Source of the DNA: Anaerolineales bacterium | Lineage (GTDB): Bacteria; Chloroflexota; Anaerolineae; Anaerolineales; Villigracilaceae | Reading direction: 5' to 3' | Assembly: GCA_020851785.1 (NCBI GenBank) | Contig: JADZCC010000004.1 | Span: 1-64,000, forward strand | DNA: 64,000 nt | Shown here: one piece after another, positions 50,986-60,654 of the stretch | Layout of the letters: each line of letters starts with the position of its first letter | How positions within the stretch are numbered: position 1 is the stretch's first letter | Program-made: the position numbers and the translations under genes | Notes under the pieces: model-generated | Database searches by the model: none | What the model was told of the DNA's origin: nothing | What the model saw: only the letters and a program-made list of their open reading frames with translations

Positions 50986-53900
50986 TCGATCTCGATAAAG
51001 GTTTTTGGAAGCCAGACTTTAAACATGGCTCCTCGTTCTGATAGATTTTTGGCCTCGATTCGCCCGCGATGCTTATGAATAATATCATGGGTGATCGTCA
51101 GCCCCAGCCCGGTGCCAGTCTCTTTGTTGGTGATGAAGGCTTCAAAAATATGCGCCAGAATTTCCGGCGCGATGCCGGGGCCGGTATCTGAAATGGTGAT
51201 GAGAATCTCCGCTTCGCCTGCGCAGTGATCGGTGCAAATGGTCAGCGTCCCGCCGCTCGCAGACATCGACTCACCCGCGTTGACGATCAGGTTGAGCAGA
51301 GCCTGACGAATTTGATCTTGAATCGCCGGGATGGTGGGTAGTTCCGGGTCGGGATTAAAGACGAACGCAACCTGATTATGCCGGAGCATGGTTCCGATGA
51401 GCGCGTAAAGTTCCTGAATGGTTGCATTAATCTGCACTTCTTTGAATTCTTCCACGCGCATCGGGCGGTAGGTGGCGCGCAGTTGGGCGATTAAACTAGC
51501 CATCCGCTCTGATTCGGCCAGCACGGTCTCTAAATCCAACTTGCCTTGTGCGGAAAGCCCGCTTTCAGACTTGAGCAGGAAGAGCGCGTTTTGAATGGCT
51601 TGCAGGGGGTTGTTCAGCTCATGCGAGACGGAAGCCAGTAAACGTCCCATCACGGCCAGACGTTCGCTTTGAATTAACTGGGAGCGAACCGCTTGTTCTT
51701 GCTGGAGGGAAATTTGTAAATTGCCGTACAAGGTTGCGCGTTGTAAAGCCACCGCCAGTTGATTGGCCACGGTGATCATTAATTGAAAATCGCTTTCAGT
51801 AAAACGCTGGTGTGGCCGGTTTTGAACGTCCAGCACGCCGACGACTTCCCGATCCACCTTGATGGGGACGGCAATTTCCGATTGCGTTTCCGGGAGCAGG
51901 GGATTCCGCTTAAAGAAGACGACGCCCTCCACGTTGTTGGTAAAGAAGGCTTCGCCGGTTTCGGCGACATGCCCGGGAATGCCTTCCCCGGCCGGTATTT
52001 GATATTGCGCATTCCAGGCTTTATTGCCAAGATAGCCGCTGTTGTGCTGGAGGAGCAATTCGCGGCTTTCCGGGTCCACCAGATAAATTTGAACGTGATA
52101 ATATCCGAAATTTTGCTGGAGTAACGTAATGACTTCCCGAATTAATTCGCCGGGATCCAGCGAAGCGGCCAACCCCTGGTTGATTTTGTATAACGCTTGA
52201 ACTTCTTTTAAACTTTGCTGGGTGGCTTCAAAAAGTTTTGTGTTTTCGATGGAGATGGCGGCTTGCACGCCCAGCCCGTTGAGCAAATTAATTTCTTCCG
52301 CTGAAAAGGCATTCGTCTGATCGCTGTGTAGGCTGATCGTCCCAATCAGGTTTTTGCCGCTTTGAATAGGCACCACCAACAGGGATCTGAAAGTGGGAGC
52401 GGCGTCTCCGGTGACAAAGTTTGGGGAAGCGCTAATGTCTTTGATGTTAATGGCCCGGCCTTCTTGAATGGCCTGTCCGGCTACGCCTTCGCCAAGTTTC
52501 ATCTTTAGCGTGGCTTTTTCCCGATCTTGTCGGTGATAGCCGGAAACGGCGCGCGCGATTAACACTTGCTCGTCCACGTCCAACAGGTGGATGACGCTTT
52601 TTTGCGCCTGTTGGATGAGTTCCAGCGCCGAATCGGCAATTAACTGCAGTACGTCGCTCACGCCGGAGAGTTCTGTGGCTCCCAACGCGCGCCCAATTTT
52701 GGTGAGAACCTGACTTTCCTTAAGGCGTCGTTGAATCTCCAGTTCTTGCTTAAAGTTCCAAAGCGCCAGCGCAACCTGCGCCCCGGCTTGTTCGGCGCGT
52801 TCAATTTCCATTGGAGTAAATGGATGCGCCGTATTAAAGGCGATGATGATTGCGCCCAGTTTTTGTTCGCCGACGATTAAAGGGGCGCTCAACATGGAGC
52901 GCGTCGGATACTGCGCAATAAATTCTGAATTAATGTAAGGGGAGTTCAAAACGTCTTCAATCGCCAGCGCCCGCCCGGTTTTTAAAACTGAGGCGGTCAG
53001 GTTTATATCGTTTGGGTCAATCGCGTGTGTTGGAATTTTGATCTGAACGGTGCTGGCGGTAAAGACGGCTTGTTGTCTTTTTTCGTCCCACTGGGTGACG
53101 TAGCAATCGTCGGCGTTGGTCAACTTGGCGATGTCGTAAGCGAGGCGGGATAAGGTTTCTTCAAAATCATCGGCCAGCAGGATCGTCTGCGTCATGTCGT
53201 TGAGGAGTTTGAGAAATTTTTCGCGGGCCAGCAGGCTTTCTTCCGCTTGTTTGCGCGCGGTAATGTCCAGCATAAAGCCCTGACGATATAACGCCGTCCC
53301 TTGCTTATCCCGAACCTCGGCGACTTCGTCTAATATCCAGCGTACCTCTCCGCCTTTGGTGATCAGCCGATATTCCTCTTTGAAAGGTTCGCGGTTTTTG
53401 ATAATTTGAGCGATGCGCTCTAAAACCCGATCTTTATCGTCGGGGTACAGCCGTTCCAGCCAGAGTTGGGGAGCGTTCAACCATTCCTCTGGCGTAAATC
53501 CCAGGGTTTTGATCTGTGGGCTGATGTAGGTTGCGCCAATATGCTGACCCACGCCTGCCGTATAAATAATCGGTGGGATTTGTTCCACCAGCGTGCGATA
53601 TTTTTCTTCCGCCGCGCGGAGCGTTTCTTCAACCAGTTTTCGCTGGGTAATATCTTCCATCGAGATGATTACTTTGGAATAATCCGCTTCGTGCCCAGGC
53701 ATGACGGTCCAATTGATGTTGACGTAAATTTCCTCGTTGGTCAGCGTGGGATACTTCATCTCAAATTTAAAAGCCTGAATCCCATGCGCGATATTGATTA
53801 ACTCTTTGCGGAAGTATTTCAATGACTTTGGGTTGGTCGCTTCGTATAAATTAGAAAGTAAAGCCTCCTTGCTGGGAGCTTGTTCCAGTTTGATCGCGGC

Positions 53901-55076
53901 ACGATTGACATTTAAAACCTTCACTAATTTGGCGTAGGTCACCAATTCTTTCGGGTGTTCGGAAAAATAGGCTTCAAAATCGCTCGTCCCGTTTTCGCGT
54001 AAAAAGTCAAGTTGACGTTTGACCTGCGAGAAATCCTCCTCCCAGATTGCAATCGGCGAATCCTCAAATAGCGCCCGATATTGCCTTTCAACGCTCCGTA
54101 CGCTTTCTTCAACTTGTTTGCGTTCTTCAATTTCTTCAAAGAAATCGCTGATGGCGCGCCCAATGATTAACATCACGCCGGATAGGAAAAGGATGTTGAA
54201 GTTAACGTCAATGTAGGTCTTGAAATTGTCGCTACTCAATGACTTTGACGTGAGGATCGGGATGAACATGGCGGTCAGCCCAACCCAGCCCGCTCCCACG
54301 GCGGCCACCGAAATGCCGTAACGCACGGAGAGAAAAATTAGAAAAAAAGCGTATCCGATGCGTAAATCTTCCAGTTGAAAGACCGCCATCACCAGCGGGG
54401 CGATCGCCAGCGTGGCCGTGATGAATAAATCATTAACGCGGGAGTTGCGCCCTTCCGGCAGAAAGGGATGGACCGGAATTTCTGCCGGAACGTTGGTTAG
54501 CTTTTTTGTGGCAAGGAATTTTGAAACCAAAATCAGGAGCGGCGCCGTGATGACGAAATGTGTGGTCAAGTCGGCAGAGCCAATCACGCGTAGCGCAAGC
54601 CAAAATGATTCTGTATCCAGGTGTCCGCTGAGATAGGGTTGGAGGGCTAAAGCAACGTCGGCTAATAGCGTGGGGAACAGGGAGCCAAGCAGGAGAAATT
54701 TTCCCAGGTTTAATAAATCTGGCAGATAAACTTTCCCTTTTCCCAAACGCACAAAGAAAAGCCAGCTTAACCCAATTTCGAGGATTTCGGGCAACCCGTA
54801 AAAAGGCGCCTGCTCCCACGGAACCCCCCATAAGGGCATGCAAACTAAAGTGTTGAGGTAAATCCCTACTAAAACGCGCGGCCCCCACCAGTAGATCAGC
54901 GCGATTCCCAGGGCGGTGGGGAAGTACCAAATTGAAATTCCAAAATCGGTTTTGAAAAATAGGGAAAGCCAAGTGCCCAAGTTGGCGATGAAAAAAGGCA
55001 GGATCCAAGTCCACCAAGGCAGGGGCGGTGTGATTGTCTTTAGGTTACGTTGGGCTTCAGTCGGGTTGGCATCCAA
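50982..55076 (-). CDS. giant MASE1-PAS-GAF histidine kinase
   Basis: This is a 1364-residue protein. A MASE1-like membrane sensor comes first (about 20-325, eight or more spans, ISIWYFPTALGIALIYWWGP). Then PAS (about 335-490), PAS (about 495-625, ITARKQAEESL at its end), three GAF domains (about 640-780, 790-945, 960-1120), HisKA of the SHELNNPLQ type with His1152, and HATPase with DTGPGI and GTGLGLTI. It is the first gene of the cluster, behind an extended -10 promoter, and feeds the overlapping winged-helix regulator. Confidence 0.93.
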   Translation of the reverse strand: MDANPTEAQRNLKTITPPLPWWTWILPFFIANLGTWLSLFFKTDFGISIWYFPTALGIALIYWWGPRVLVGIYLNTLVCMPLWGVPWEQAPFYGLPEILEIGLSWLFFVRLGKGKVYLPDLLNLGKFLLLGSLFPTLLADVALALQPYLSGHLDTESFWLALRVIGSADLTTHFVITAPLLILVSKFLATKKLTNVPAEIPVHPFLPEGRNSRVNDLFITATLAIAPLVMAVFQLEDLRIGYAFFLIFLSVRYGISVAAVGAGWVGLTAMFIPILTSKSLSSDNFKTYIDVNFNILFLSGVMLIIGRAISDFFEEIEERKQVEESVRSVERQYRALFEDSPIAIWEEDFSQVKRQLDFLRENGTSDFEAYFSEHPKELVTYAKLVKVLNVNRAAIKLEQAPSKEALLSNLYEATNPKSLKYFRKELINIAHGIQAFKFEMKYPTLTNEEIYVNINWTVMPGHEADYSKVIISMEDITQRKLVEETLRAAEEKYRTLVEQIPPIIYTAGVGQHIGATYISPQIKTLGFTPEEWLNAPQLWLERLYPDDKDRVLERIAQIIKNREPFKEEYRLITKGGEVRWILDEVAEVRDKQGTALYRQGFMLDITARKQAEESLLAREKFLKLLNDMTQTILLADDFEETLSRLAYDIAKLTNADDCYVTQWDEKRQQAVFTASTVQIKIPTHAIDPNDINLTASVLKTGRALAIEDVLNSPYINSEFIAQYPTRSMLSAPLIVGEQKLGAIIIAFNTAHPFTPMEIERAEQAGAQVALALWNFKQELEIQRRLKESQVLTKIGRALGATELSGVSDVLQLIADSALELIQQAQKSVIHLLDVDEQVLIARAVSGYHRQDREKATLKMKLGEGVAGQAIQEGRAINIKDISASPNFVTGDAAPTFRSLLVVPIQSGKNLIGTISLHSDQTNAFSAEEINLLNGLGVQAAISIENTKLFEATQQSLKEVQALYKINQGLAASLDPGELIREVITLLQQNFGYYHVQIYLVDPESRELLLQHNSGYLGNKAWNAQYQIPAGEGIPGHVAETGEAFFTNNVEGVVFFKRNPLLPETQSEIAVPIKVDREVVGVLDVQNRPHQRFTESDFQLMITVANQLAVALQRATLYGNLQISLQQEQAVRSQLIQSERLAVMGRLLASVSHELNNPLQAIQNALFLLKSESGLSAQGKLDLETVLAESERMASLIAQLRATYRPMRVEEFKEVQINATIQELYALIGTMLRHNQVAFVFNPDPELPTIPAIQDQIRQALLNLIVNAGESMSASGGTLTICTDHCAGEAEILITISDTGPGIAPEILAHIFEAFITNKETGTGLGLTITHDIIHKHRGRIEAKNLSERGAMFKVWLPKTFIEIE

Positions 55077-55126
55077 TGGCGACGTTCCTCTGAAAGACTT
55101 GAAACTGTAAATTATCGAGATAAAAA

Positions 55127-55135
55127 GTATAGCAT
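55127..55135 (-). promoter_or_regulatory. extended -10 promoter of the signalling cluster
   Basis: TGCTATACT read on the minus strand, about 50 nt before the kinase ATG. No good -35, which an extended -10 can make up for. Confidence 0.5.
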
Positions 55136-55191
55136 AGTCAGGCGCGTGGCGTTATGAAAAGCCGCGCTCAAAAAATAGTAAGTTGGATGAA

Positions 55192-55253
55192 AAAGGCCCC
55201 ATTTCCGCAGTGCGAATGAAATTCATTCTACCGCCTTGCGAAATGGGGCCTTT
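55192..55253 (-). terminator. intrinsic terminator of recX-rny
   Basis: Read on the minus strand: AAAGGCCCCATTTC (55240-55253) pairs with GAAATGGGGCCTTT (55192-55205), followed by TT. The loop contains a further weak pairing. Confidence 0.85.
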
Positions 55254-55277
55254 GGTTTGCAAGCGCCTTGCAATGAA

Positions 55278-56807
55278 TTATTTGGCGTACTCTGTGGAGC
55301 GCGTTTCGCGGATGACCGTCACCCGGATTTGGCCGGGATATTGCATGGTCTCTTCGATTTTCTTGGCGATGTCGCGCGCCAGCCGCGCCGAGCCTAGGTC
55401 GTCAATCGCATCCGGCTTGACCAGAATGCGCACCTCGCGCCCGGCCTGAATGGCAAACGCCTGTTGCACGCCCGGAAAGGATAGCGACATTTCTTCCAGC
55501 GAGCGAATCCGTTTGATGTAGGCTTCCAAATCTTCGCGGCGCGCGCCCGGGCGGGCCCCAGAGATCGCATCCGCCGCTTCGGTGATCACCGCTTCGACCG
55601 TTTCCTGATCCACTTCGTGGTGGTGCGCGGCGATGGCGTTCACGACAATCGGGTTCACGCCGTAGCGTTTGCAAAACTCCGCGCCCAGCCCGGCATGAGT
55701 CCCTTCCTGATTATGATCCATCGCCTTGCCGATGTCGTGCAGGAAGCCGCCCAGCTTGGCATATTCCACGTTCGCGCCAATTTCTGCGGCGAGGATGCCC
55801 GCCAACTTCGAGACTTCCACGGCGTGGGCCAATTGGTTTTGCCCATACGAAGTGCGGAACTTCAAACGCCCAATCATGCGCAAGACTTCAGGATGAATCC
55901 CGGAGACGTTCGCGTCATACGCGGCTTGTTCGCCCGCTTCATTGATGATTTTTTCAACCGCTTTGGTTTCGTCTTCCACGATCTTTTCGATGTGCGCGGG
56001 ATGAATGCGCCCGTCCAGAATTAATTTCGCCAGAGCGCGGCGTCCAATTTCGCGGCGTACCGAGTCGAAGCAGGAAACCGTCACCGAGTCTGGCGTATCG
56101 TCCACGATCACGTCCACGCCGGCGGCCTGTTCAAAGGCTTTGATGTTGCGCCCGTTGCGGCCCACGATGCGCCCCTTCATTTCTTCGCTGGGCAAAGTGA
56201 CCACCGCCCGCGTCACTTCGGCCACATGTTCTGAAGCGACGCGTTGAATCGCGTCTGCGATGAGTTTGCGCGCGCGCTTCTCGCCTTCTTCGCGCGCTTC
56301 CGCTTCAATCTGCCGCATGATTCTGGCCATGTCGCCGCGCGCTTCTTTTTCCACCGCCGCAAAGAGTTCCTTGCGCGCGTCTTCCGGGGTCATCTGCGCC
56401 ACCTGCTCAAGTTTCTTCACTTGATCTTCGTGCAGTTTTTCAATTTCGTTACTGCGCTTATCCACTTGCGATTGACGCTTGTTCAGGGTCTGTTCGCGCT
56501 GTTCAATTTTGTCAAAGCGTGAATCCAACTCGCCGCGCCGTTTGTCCAGGCGTTCGGTTTCGCGGTTGAGTTCAATGCGGCGCTCCTTCATTTCAGATTC
56601 GGCCGCTTGCACAATCTTGGTCGCGTTATCGCGCGCGCCGCTTTCAATTAAACGGGCCTGCGAATTGGCGGCTTTGAGAATGTCGTCGGATTTGTCCTGC
56701 TTGGCTTTGTTGGCGCGGTCCACCTGATATTTTCGGAAGAAATACCCCAGCCCGCCGCCAATCAGCAAACCCAAAAGTACAATTAGTAATATGGTAATCG
56801 GATTCAT
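55278..56807 (-). CDS. rny: ribonuclease Y
   Basis: This 509-residue endoribonuclease starts mRNA decay at the membrane. It has an N-terminal anchor (about 3-24, GLLIGGGLGYFFRKYQ), a long coiled coil (about 30-195), a KH domain (about 200-265, GRIVGRNGRNIKAFEQAAGV) and an HD domain (about 320-420, FLHDIGKAMDHNQEGTHAGLG). The length and order match the family. Its ATG overlaps the recX stop (56804-56807). Confidence 0.96.
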   Translation of the reverse strand: MNPITILLIVLLGLLIGGGLGYFFRKYQVDRANKAKQDKSDDILKAANSQARLIESGARDNATKIVQAAESEMKERRIELNRETERLDKRRGELDSRFDKIEQREQTLNKRQSQVDKRSNEIEKLHEDQVKKLEQVAQMTPEDARKELFAAVEKEARGDMARIMRQIEAEAREEGEKRARKLIADAIQRVASEHVAEVTRAVVTLPSEEMKGRIVGRNGRNIKAFEQAAGVDVIVDDTPDSVTVSCFDSVRREIGRRALAKLILDGRIHPAHIEKIVEDETKAVEKIINEAGEQAAYDANVSGIHPEVLRMIGRLKFRTSYGQNQLAHAVEVSKLAGILAAEIGANVEYAKLGGFLHDIGKAMDHNQEGTHAGLGAEFCKRYGVNPIVVNAIAAHHHEVDQETVEAVITEAADAISGARPGARREDLEAYIKRIRSLEEMSLSFPGVQQAFAIQAGREVRILVKPDAIDDLGSARLARDIAKKIEETMQYPGQIRVTVIRETRSTEYAK

Positions 56808-57457
56808 GTCATATCCTCGTGATCTTCAAAATATTTGTTATCTGCGTGGGTCTCGTTCCAGATTTGTGAAACGACCGGAGCGATGACGGCATACGAGAAG
56901 CCGCGCCGCGCAAGATACTCTGATAATTTTTTGCGAAACTCGTTCCACTCCAGACTTTTGAACCGGCCAGCCCTTTTTTGAGCGGATGTGTACGCGAGGG
57001 CTTGGTCGTCCACTTCCGCCACGGCAGATTGGACAGCCTCGTCGGCGAGGCCTTTTTGGCGAAGCTCCATCGTCAATACGCGACGGCTACGCGGGCGGAA
57101 GGTGTTGCGATTTTCCACCCAGATGCGGGCAAATTTGTCGTCGTTCGCCAACCCGTCCGCTCTAAGCCGTTCAAGCGTATCTTCAATAATTTCGGCGGGA
57201 ATCTCATGCTTGCTTAAGTTCTGCCGAATTTCTTTCTCCGAGCGTGGGCGATAACTCAAAAAGAGCAAAGCCTGTTGAAGCGCGCGCTCGCGGGCGTCTT
57301 CGGCCTGCAGGCTGGCGATCTTCTCAGCGCTTAAGCTGTCGCCAACTTTGAGCCAGGCGGCGGTGATGCGGGCCAACCCGAAGGCAAAAGTTCCGTCTAA
57401 ATAAATGTTCAGCCGGTTGCGGTTCTTTTGCGGCTCAATCGCGGTTATCTTTTGCAT
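56804..57457 (-). CDS. recX: regulatory protein RecX
   Basis: This 217-residue protein has the three tandem three-helix repeats of RecX: LLFLSYRPRSEKEIRQNLSK, then LERLRADGLANDDKFARIWVE, and the end RKKLSEYLARRGFSYAVI. RecX binds RecA filaments and limits recombination. recA itself is not in this window. Translational overlap with rny is seen. A hairpin at 57478-57513 lies 21 bp upstream of the start. Confidence 0.88.
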   Translation of the reverse strand: MQKITAIEPQKNRNRLNIYLDGTFAFGLARITAAWLKVGDSLSAEKIASLQAEDARERALQQALLFLSYRPRSEKEIRQNLSKHEIPAEIIEDTLERLRADGLANDDKFARIWVENRNTFRPRSRRVLTMELRQKGLADEAVQSAVAEVDDQALAYTSAQKRAGRFKSLEWNEFRKKLSEYLARRGFSYAVIAPVVSQIWNETHADNKYFEDHEDMT

Positions 57458-57477
57458 GGCTCGATCCTTAAACGAAC

Positions 57478-57513
57478 ACAGCCGAGTCTGCCGAACGAAT
57501 CGGCCTCGGCTGT
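57478..57513. repeat. inverted repeat in the recX upstream region
   Basis: Perfect 9-bp arms ACAGCCGAG / CTCGGCTGT (57478-57486, 57505-57513) with an inner 5-bp stem GCCGA / TCGGC. It would form a stable hairpin in the recX leader or be a repressor site; no known SOS box is recognised. Confidence 0.6.
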
Positions 57514-57582
57514 GAAAATGTCTGGGTAGGGCAACCAGTTCCCCAAGTCTAAGTAAGAAGCGGGGAGGGGAAGGATAAAATT

Positions 57583-57735
57583 ATGCAGGGGTGTTGCGTC
57601 AAGCTCAGCATAAGTTGTGGGGTGAAGCCGGTGGGCTTTCAAATGTCGCCGGTTGAAACTTCACAAAGTAACTCCCAAAAATTGGAGGGAGGCGGTGCGC
57701 CAGGGTCCAGTCAGGTTCAAGCAAAGGCCGCGTGA
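57583..57735 (+). CDS. possible 50-residue ORF in the recX / glycan-operon gap
   Basis: ATG at 57583 has AAGGA 7 nt upstream and runs to a stop at 57733, with Gly/Ser/Gln-rich content (KLEGGGAPGSSQVQAKAA at the end). No promoter or similarity is recognised. The rest of the 479-bp gap (57458-57936) holds the recX hairpin and an A/T-rich promoter for the glycan operon; I see no riboswitch or tRNA. Confidence 0.2.
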   Translation: MQGCCVKLSISCGVKPVGFQMSPVETSQSNSQKLEGGGAPGSSQVQAKAA

Positions 57736-57843
57736 GCGGCAGAGATTTCTAAAAACATCCTTGCGGATTTCTTTAATTATACATGAATTTCAAAATTTGT
57801 TAACATTCCGATTTTATATTAAAATTATTTTAGTTAATCCTTG

Positions 57844-57888
57844 CAGGTTTGAAATTTTTTTAATCAGCCTGCCAAACCTGTGTATAAT
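57844..57888 (+). promoter_or_regulatory. promoter of the glycan operon with overlapping inverted repeat
   Basis: TATAAT (57883-57888) about 50 nt before the first gene, with a poor -35. CAGGTTT (57844-57850) and AAACCTG (57874-57880) form an inverted repeat that brackets the -35 region and could be an operator. Confidence 0.5.
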
Positions 57889-57936
57889 CGAAAACTCTTC
57901 GAACAATAAAAAAATTTAACCGCTGGAGGTAACCTG

Positions 57937-59901
57937 ATGACCGATTCAAAACCGGAGGACCGGGGGGATGTCGGCAAGATCAAACGGTTTGTCGCCTTTT
58001 TAGGCCTTTTCTTTATTCTGCTGAGCCAGCTTTTGGTGTTTTCCAAGCCGCCAGAAGACGTTTGGGTTCCGCCGTATTTTTGGCTGACGGGCCTTGGCCT
58101 GCTAACGCTTGGGTTAAGTCAATTAATTAAGCCCATTCCCTTTTTTGTAAAAATTTCGCAGTCGTTTATTTTTCAAGACCAGCCGTTTTGGATCATTACC
58201 GCGTTCTTGCTGTCTTTTTTAGTGACCGCGGCTAACGCCAAACTGTTGAACTTCGCGCGGATTAATTTTATTCCGCTGGTGACCGTCTGGTTGTTAAGTG
58301 GGGTGGTTTACTTTTATGCGTTTTTCAATGCGCCGGTGGATCTTAAGAAGCTTGTGGAATGGTTGCGCGAAAACCGCGCCGAACTGCTCGGCATCCTGGC
58401 GATTACGGTTTTGGGGATTGCGCTTCGCTTTTATCATTTGGGCGACTCGCCGCGCGTGCTGGATGGCGACGAGGGACTGGTTGGGTTGTTTGCTCAAGGT
58501 TCCATCTCCGATTCGCTGGTGAATCCCTTTGCGTTATGGGAAAATTTTGGGGCGTTATACCTGCAACTAATCAATATCGGGTTGAAAATTTTTGGAAGTA
58601 ACAGCGCATTTGCCTTGCGCTTATTACCCGCGATTGGCGGCGTGTTGGCGATTCCAGCGGTGTACCTTTTTACCAGATGGCTGACTGGAAAGAGAGTGGC
58701 CATGCTGGCGGCCTTCCTGATCGCCGTTTCGCACTCGCACATTCATTTTAGCCGCATCGTTTCAGTGGCTTACATTCAAGGAACCTGGCTGGTTCCGCTG
58801 GAACTGTATTTCCTCCTGAGTGGGTTGAGAAAACAGCAATCCTGGCGGGCGGCTTTGGGCGGCATCTTGCTGGCGATTCATTTCTCCGTTTACCTAACCT
58901 CTCAAGTCATTGCCGGAGTAGTCTTAATTTATTTCCTGCTGGCCGTCAGCTTTTACCATAAGTGGATGAGAGCGCGCCTCGTGCAGATGTTTGCCTTCCT
59001 CGGCGGCTTTACGCTGATGCTGGCGCCGATGGTCTATTATTACGTTACCCATCCAGACTTGGCCTTCGGGCGCTTAAACCAGGATGGGACGTTTCAATCC
59101 GGCTGGCTGGCGAGCACCATGCAGTCCACCGGGCAATCGGCGGTGGAAGTGCTGTTCGGCCGCTTCCTGCACGCCTTCTTTTCCCTGTTCTATTACCCCG
59201 CTTATGATTTTTACGGTTCTACCTCTCCAACCATGAGCGCGATTCCCACAGTCTTCCTGTTCATCGGCTTGATCGTTATTTTACTGCGCCTGAAAAACCC
59301 GGATTACCTGTTGTTGAACGGTTATTTTTGGGGCGCCACGGTATCTGTCGGCGTCTTTGCCCTGCCGCCCTCCGCCGATACCTATCGGATGTTGATGACT
59401 CTCCCGGCCGCCTTCATCATCGTTGCCATTGGCCTGGATGAAACGCTGAAACTTTTAGGGCTGGGCATCCATACCTCGCGTAACGCTTATCTCTTTGCAA
59501 CTTCGGCCTTGCTCTTTAGCCTGCTTCTTTATAACGTCTGGACATACTATGGAGATTTTATCGGGCGCTGTCAGTTTGGCGGCGGCATTGGCACGCGCTT
59601 TGCCTCCTACCTCGGCCGGTATGCCGGAGCGATAGACAACGAAGCCTCGGTCTATTTGTTGAGTAACGAATTCATCTTATATGGCACGCACGCCTCAACG
59701 GACTTTTTGAGCGGCAAAAGAAAAATTATCAACGTCCCCGAACCAGTGGATGAACTTCAAGCAGTTTCAGGCGAGACGATTATCGCCATCCCCGAACGCA
59801 TTGACGAATTGGAAGCCTGGGCGCGTTTACACCCCGGCGGGCAGTTGCATTACAACTATGATTGCGACGTTCCGATTTTGCTGGCCTACCGGGTACCTTA
59901 A
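57937..59901 (+). CDS. GT-C type membrane glycosyltransferase (GT39/PMT-like)
   Basis: This 654-residue protein has 13 or more membrane segments. The first outer loop after a ~165-residue N-terminal part reads LGDSPRVLDGDEGLVG, the acidic D/E motif of lipid-phosphate-sugar-dependent GT-C enzymes. A C-terminal soluble part of ~90 residues follows the last span. It should move a sugar from a polyprenyl-phosphate donor to lipid or protein outside the membrane. CTGGAGG upstream of the ATG is a good ribosome site. First gene of a five-gene operon. Confidence 0.85.
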   Translation: MTDSKPEDRGDVGKIKRFVAFLGLFFILLSQLLVFSKPPEDVWVPPYFWLTGLGLLTLGLSQLIKPIPFFVKISQSFIFQDQPFWIITAFLLSFLVTAANAKLLNFARINFIPLVTVWLLSGVVYFYAFFNAPVDLKKLVEWLRENRAELLGILAITVLGIALRFYHLGDSPRVLDGDEGLVGLFAQGSISDSLVNPFALWENFGALYLQLINIGLKIFGSNSAFALRLLPAIGGVLAIPAVYLFTRWLTGKRVAMLAAFLIAVSHSHIHFSRIVSVAYIQGTWLVPLELYFLLSGLRKQQSWRAALGGILLAIHFSVYLTSQVIAGVVLIYFLLAVSFYHKWMRARLVQMFAFLGGFTLMLAPMVYYYVTHPDLAFGRLNQDGTFQSGWLASTMQSTGQSAVEVLFGRFLHAFFSLFYYPAYDFYGSTSPTMSAIPTVFLFIGLIVILLRLKNPDYLLLNGYFWGATVSVGVFALPPSADTYRMLMTLPAAFIIVAIGLDETLKLLGLGIHTSRNAYLFATSALLFSLLLYNVWTYYGDFIGRCQFGGGIGTRFASYLGRYAGAIDNEASVYLLSNEFILYGTHASTDFLSGKRKIINVPEPVDELQAVSGETIIAIPERIDELEAWARLHPGGQLHYNYDCDVPILLAYRVP

Positions 59902-59913
59902 GCAAGGCTCACC

Positions 59914-60654
59914 TTGGATCTAAAAGAATATGACCTGATGTACCAGGTCGAAACCCGCCACTGGTGGTATTTGGGGATGGCGGCGCTGACCAGAGTTTTG
60001 CTGAAGCGCTGGGTGAGTAGCAGTCCCTTGCGAATTTTAGACGCCGGATGCGGAACCGGAAGCGCCATGACTACCTATCTGGCGGAGCATGGAAAAGTCA
60101 CCGGTGTGGATTTATACCCGCAGGCCCTGACTTATTGTCAAAGACGCAAAGCCTCGCGTTTGGCCTGCGCCTCCGTTCTGGACCTGCCGCTGGCTTCGGC
60201 TTCTTTTGACTTGGTCGCCACTTTCGACGTGCTCTACGAGCGCGGCGTCTCCGATGAATTAAAAGCGCTACGAGAATTTTCGCGCGTCCTTGTTCCACAC
60301 GGAAAAATACTCTTGCGCTTGCCCGCCTACGACTGGCTCCGCGGCTCGCATGATGCGCGCGTTCACACGCAACGCCGCTATACCAAAAGCCGAGTCAAAA
60401 GCCTGTTGGAACAAAGCGGCTTCCGCGTTGAACACCTGACGTATGCCAACATGCTTCTATTCCCTTTGGCGCTGATCAAACGCCTGAGCGAAAGGTTAAC
60501 CCCGCAAGCAGAGGCCAAGTCGGATTTGTCCCTGCCGGTTGGCCCTTTGAATGGGCTCCTTAAAGCCATCCTCGCCAGCGAAGCTCCGCTGGTCGCCAAC
60601 TTTGAACTCCCCTATGGATTAAGCGTCATCGCGCTTGGTAGAAAGGAAGAATGA
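59914..60654 (+). CDS. SAM-dependent methyltransferase (class I)
   Basis: This 246-residue protein has the SAM-binding motif ILDAGCGTGSAM (about 41-52), the acidic end of strand 2 in VTGVDLYP, and FDLVATFDVLYE as motif IV. The start is read as TTG at 59914 (AAGG upstream); an ATG at 59938 would shorten it by eight residues. It sits between two glycosyltransferases, so a sugar or lipid hydroxyl is the likely acceptor. Confidence 0.85.
   Translation: MDLKEYDLMYQVETRHWWYLGMAALTRVLLKRWVSSSPLRILDAGCGTGSAMTTYLAEHGKVTGVDLYPQALTYCQRRKASRLACASVLDLPLASASFDLVATFDVLYERGVSDELKALREFSRVLVPHGKILLRLPAYDWLRGSHDARVHTQRRYTKSRVKSLLEQSGFRVEHLTYANMLLFPLALIKRLSERLTPQAEAKSDLSLPVGPLNGLLKAILASEAPLVANFELPYGLSVIALGRKEE

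Noticed and set aside
50191..55076. Horizontal acquisition of the signalling cluster
   Set aside because: Base composition and codon use look like the neighbours by eye, and no integrase, tRNA or flanking repeats mark its borders.
57541..57760. Possible riboswitch or stable RNA in the recX / glycan-operon gap
   Set aside because: Checked by eye for cobalamin, SAM, glycine, c-di-GMP, ykkC, tmRNA, SRP and tRNA hallmarks; none fitted, and the small stems seen are not more than expected.
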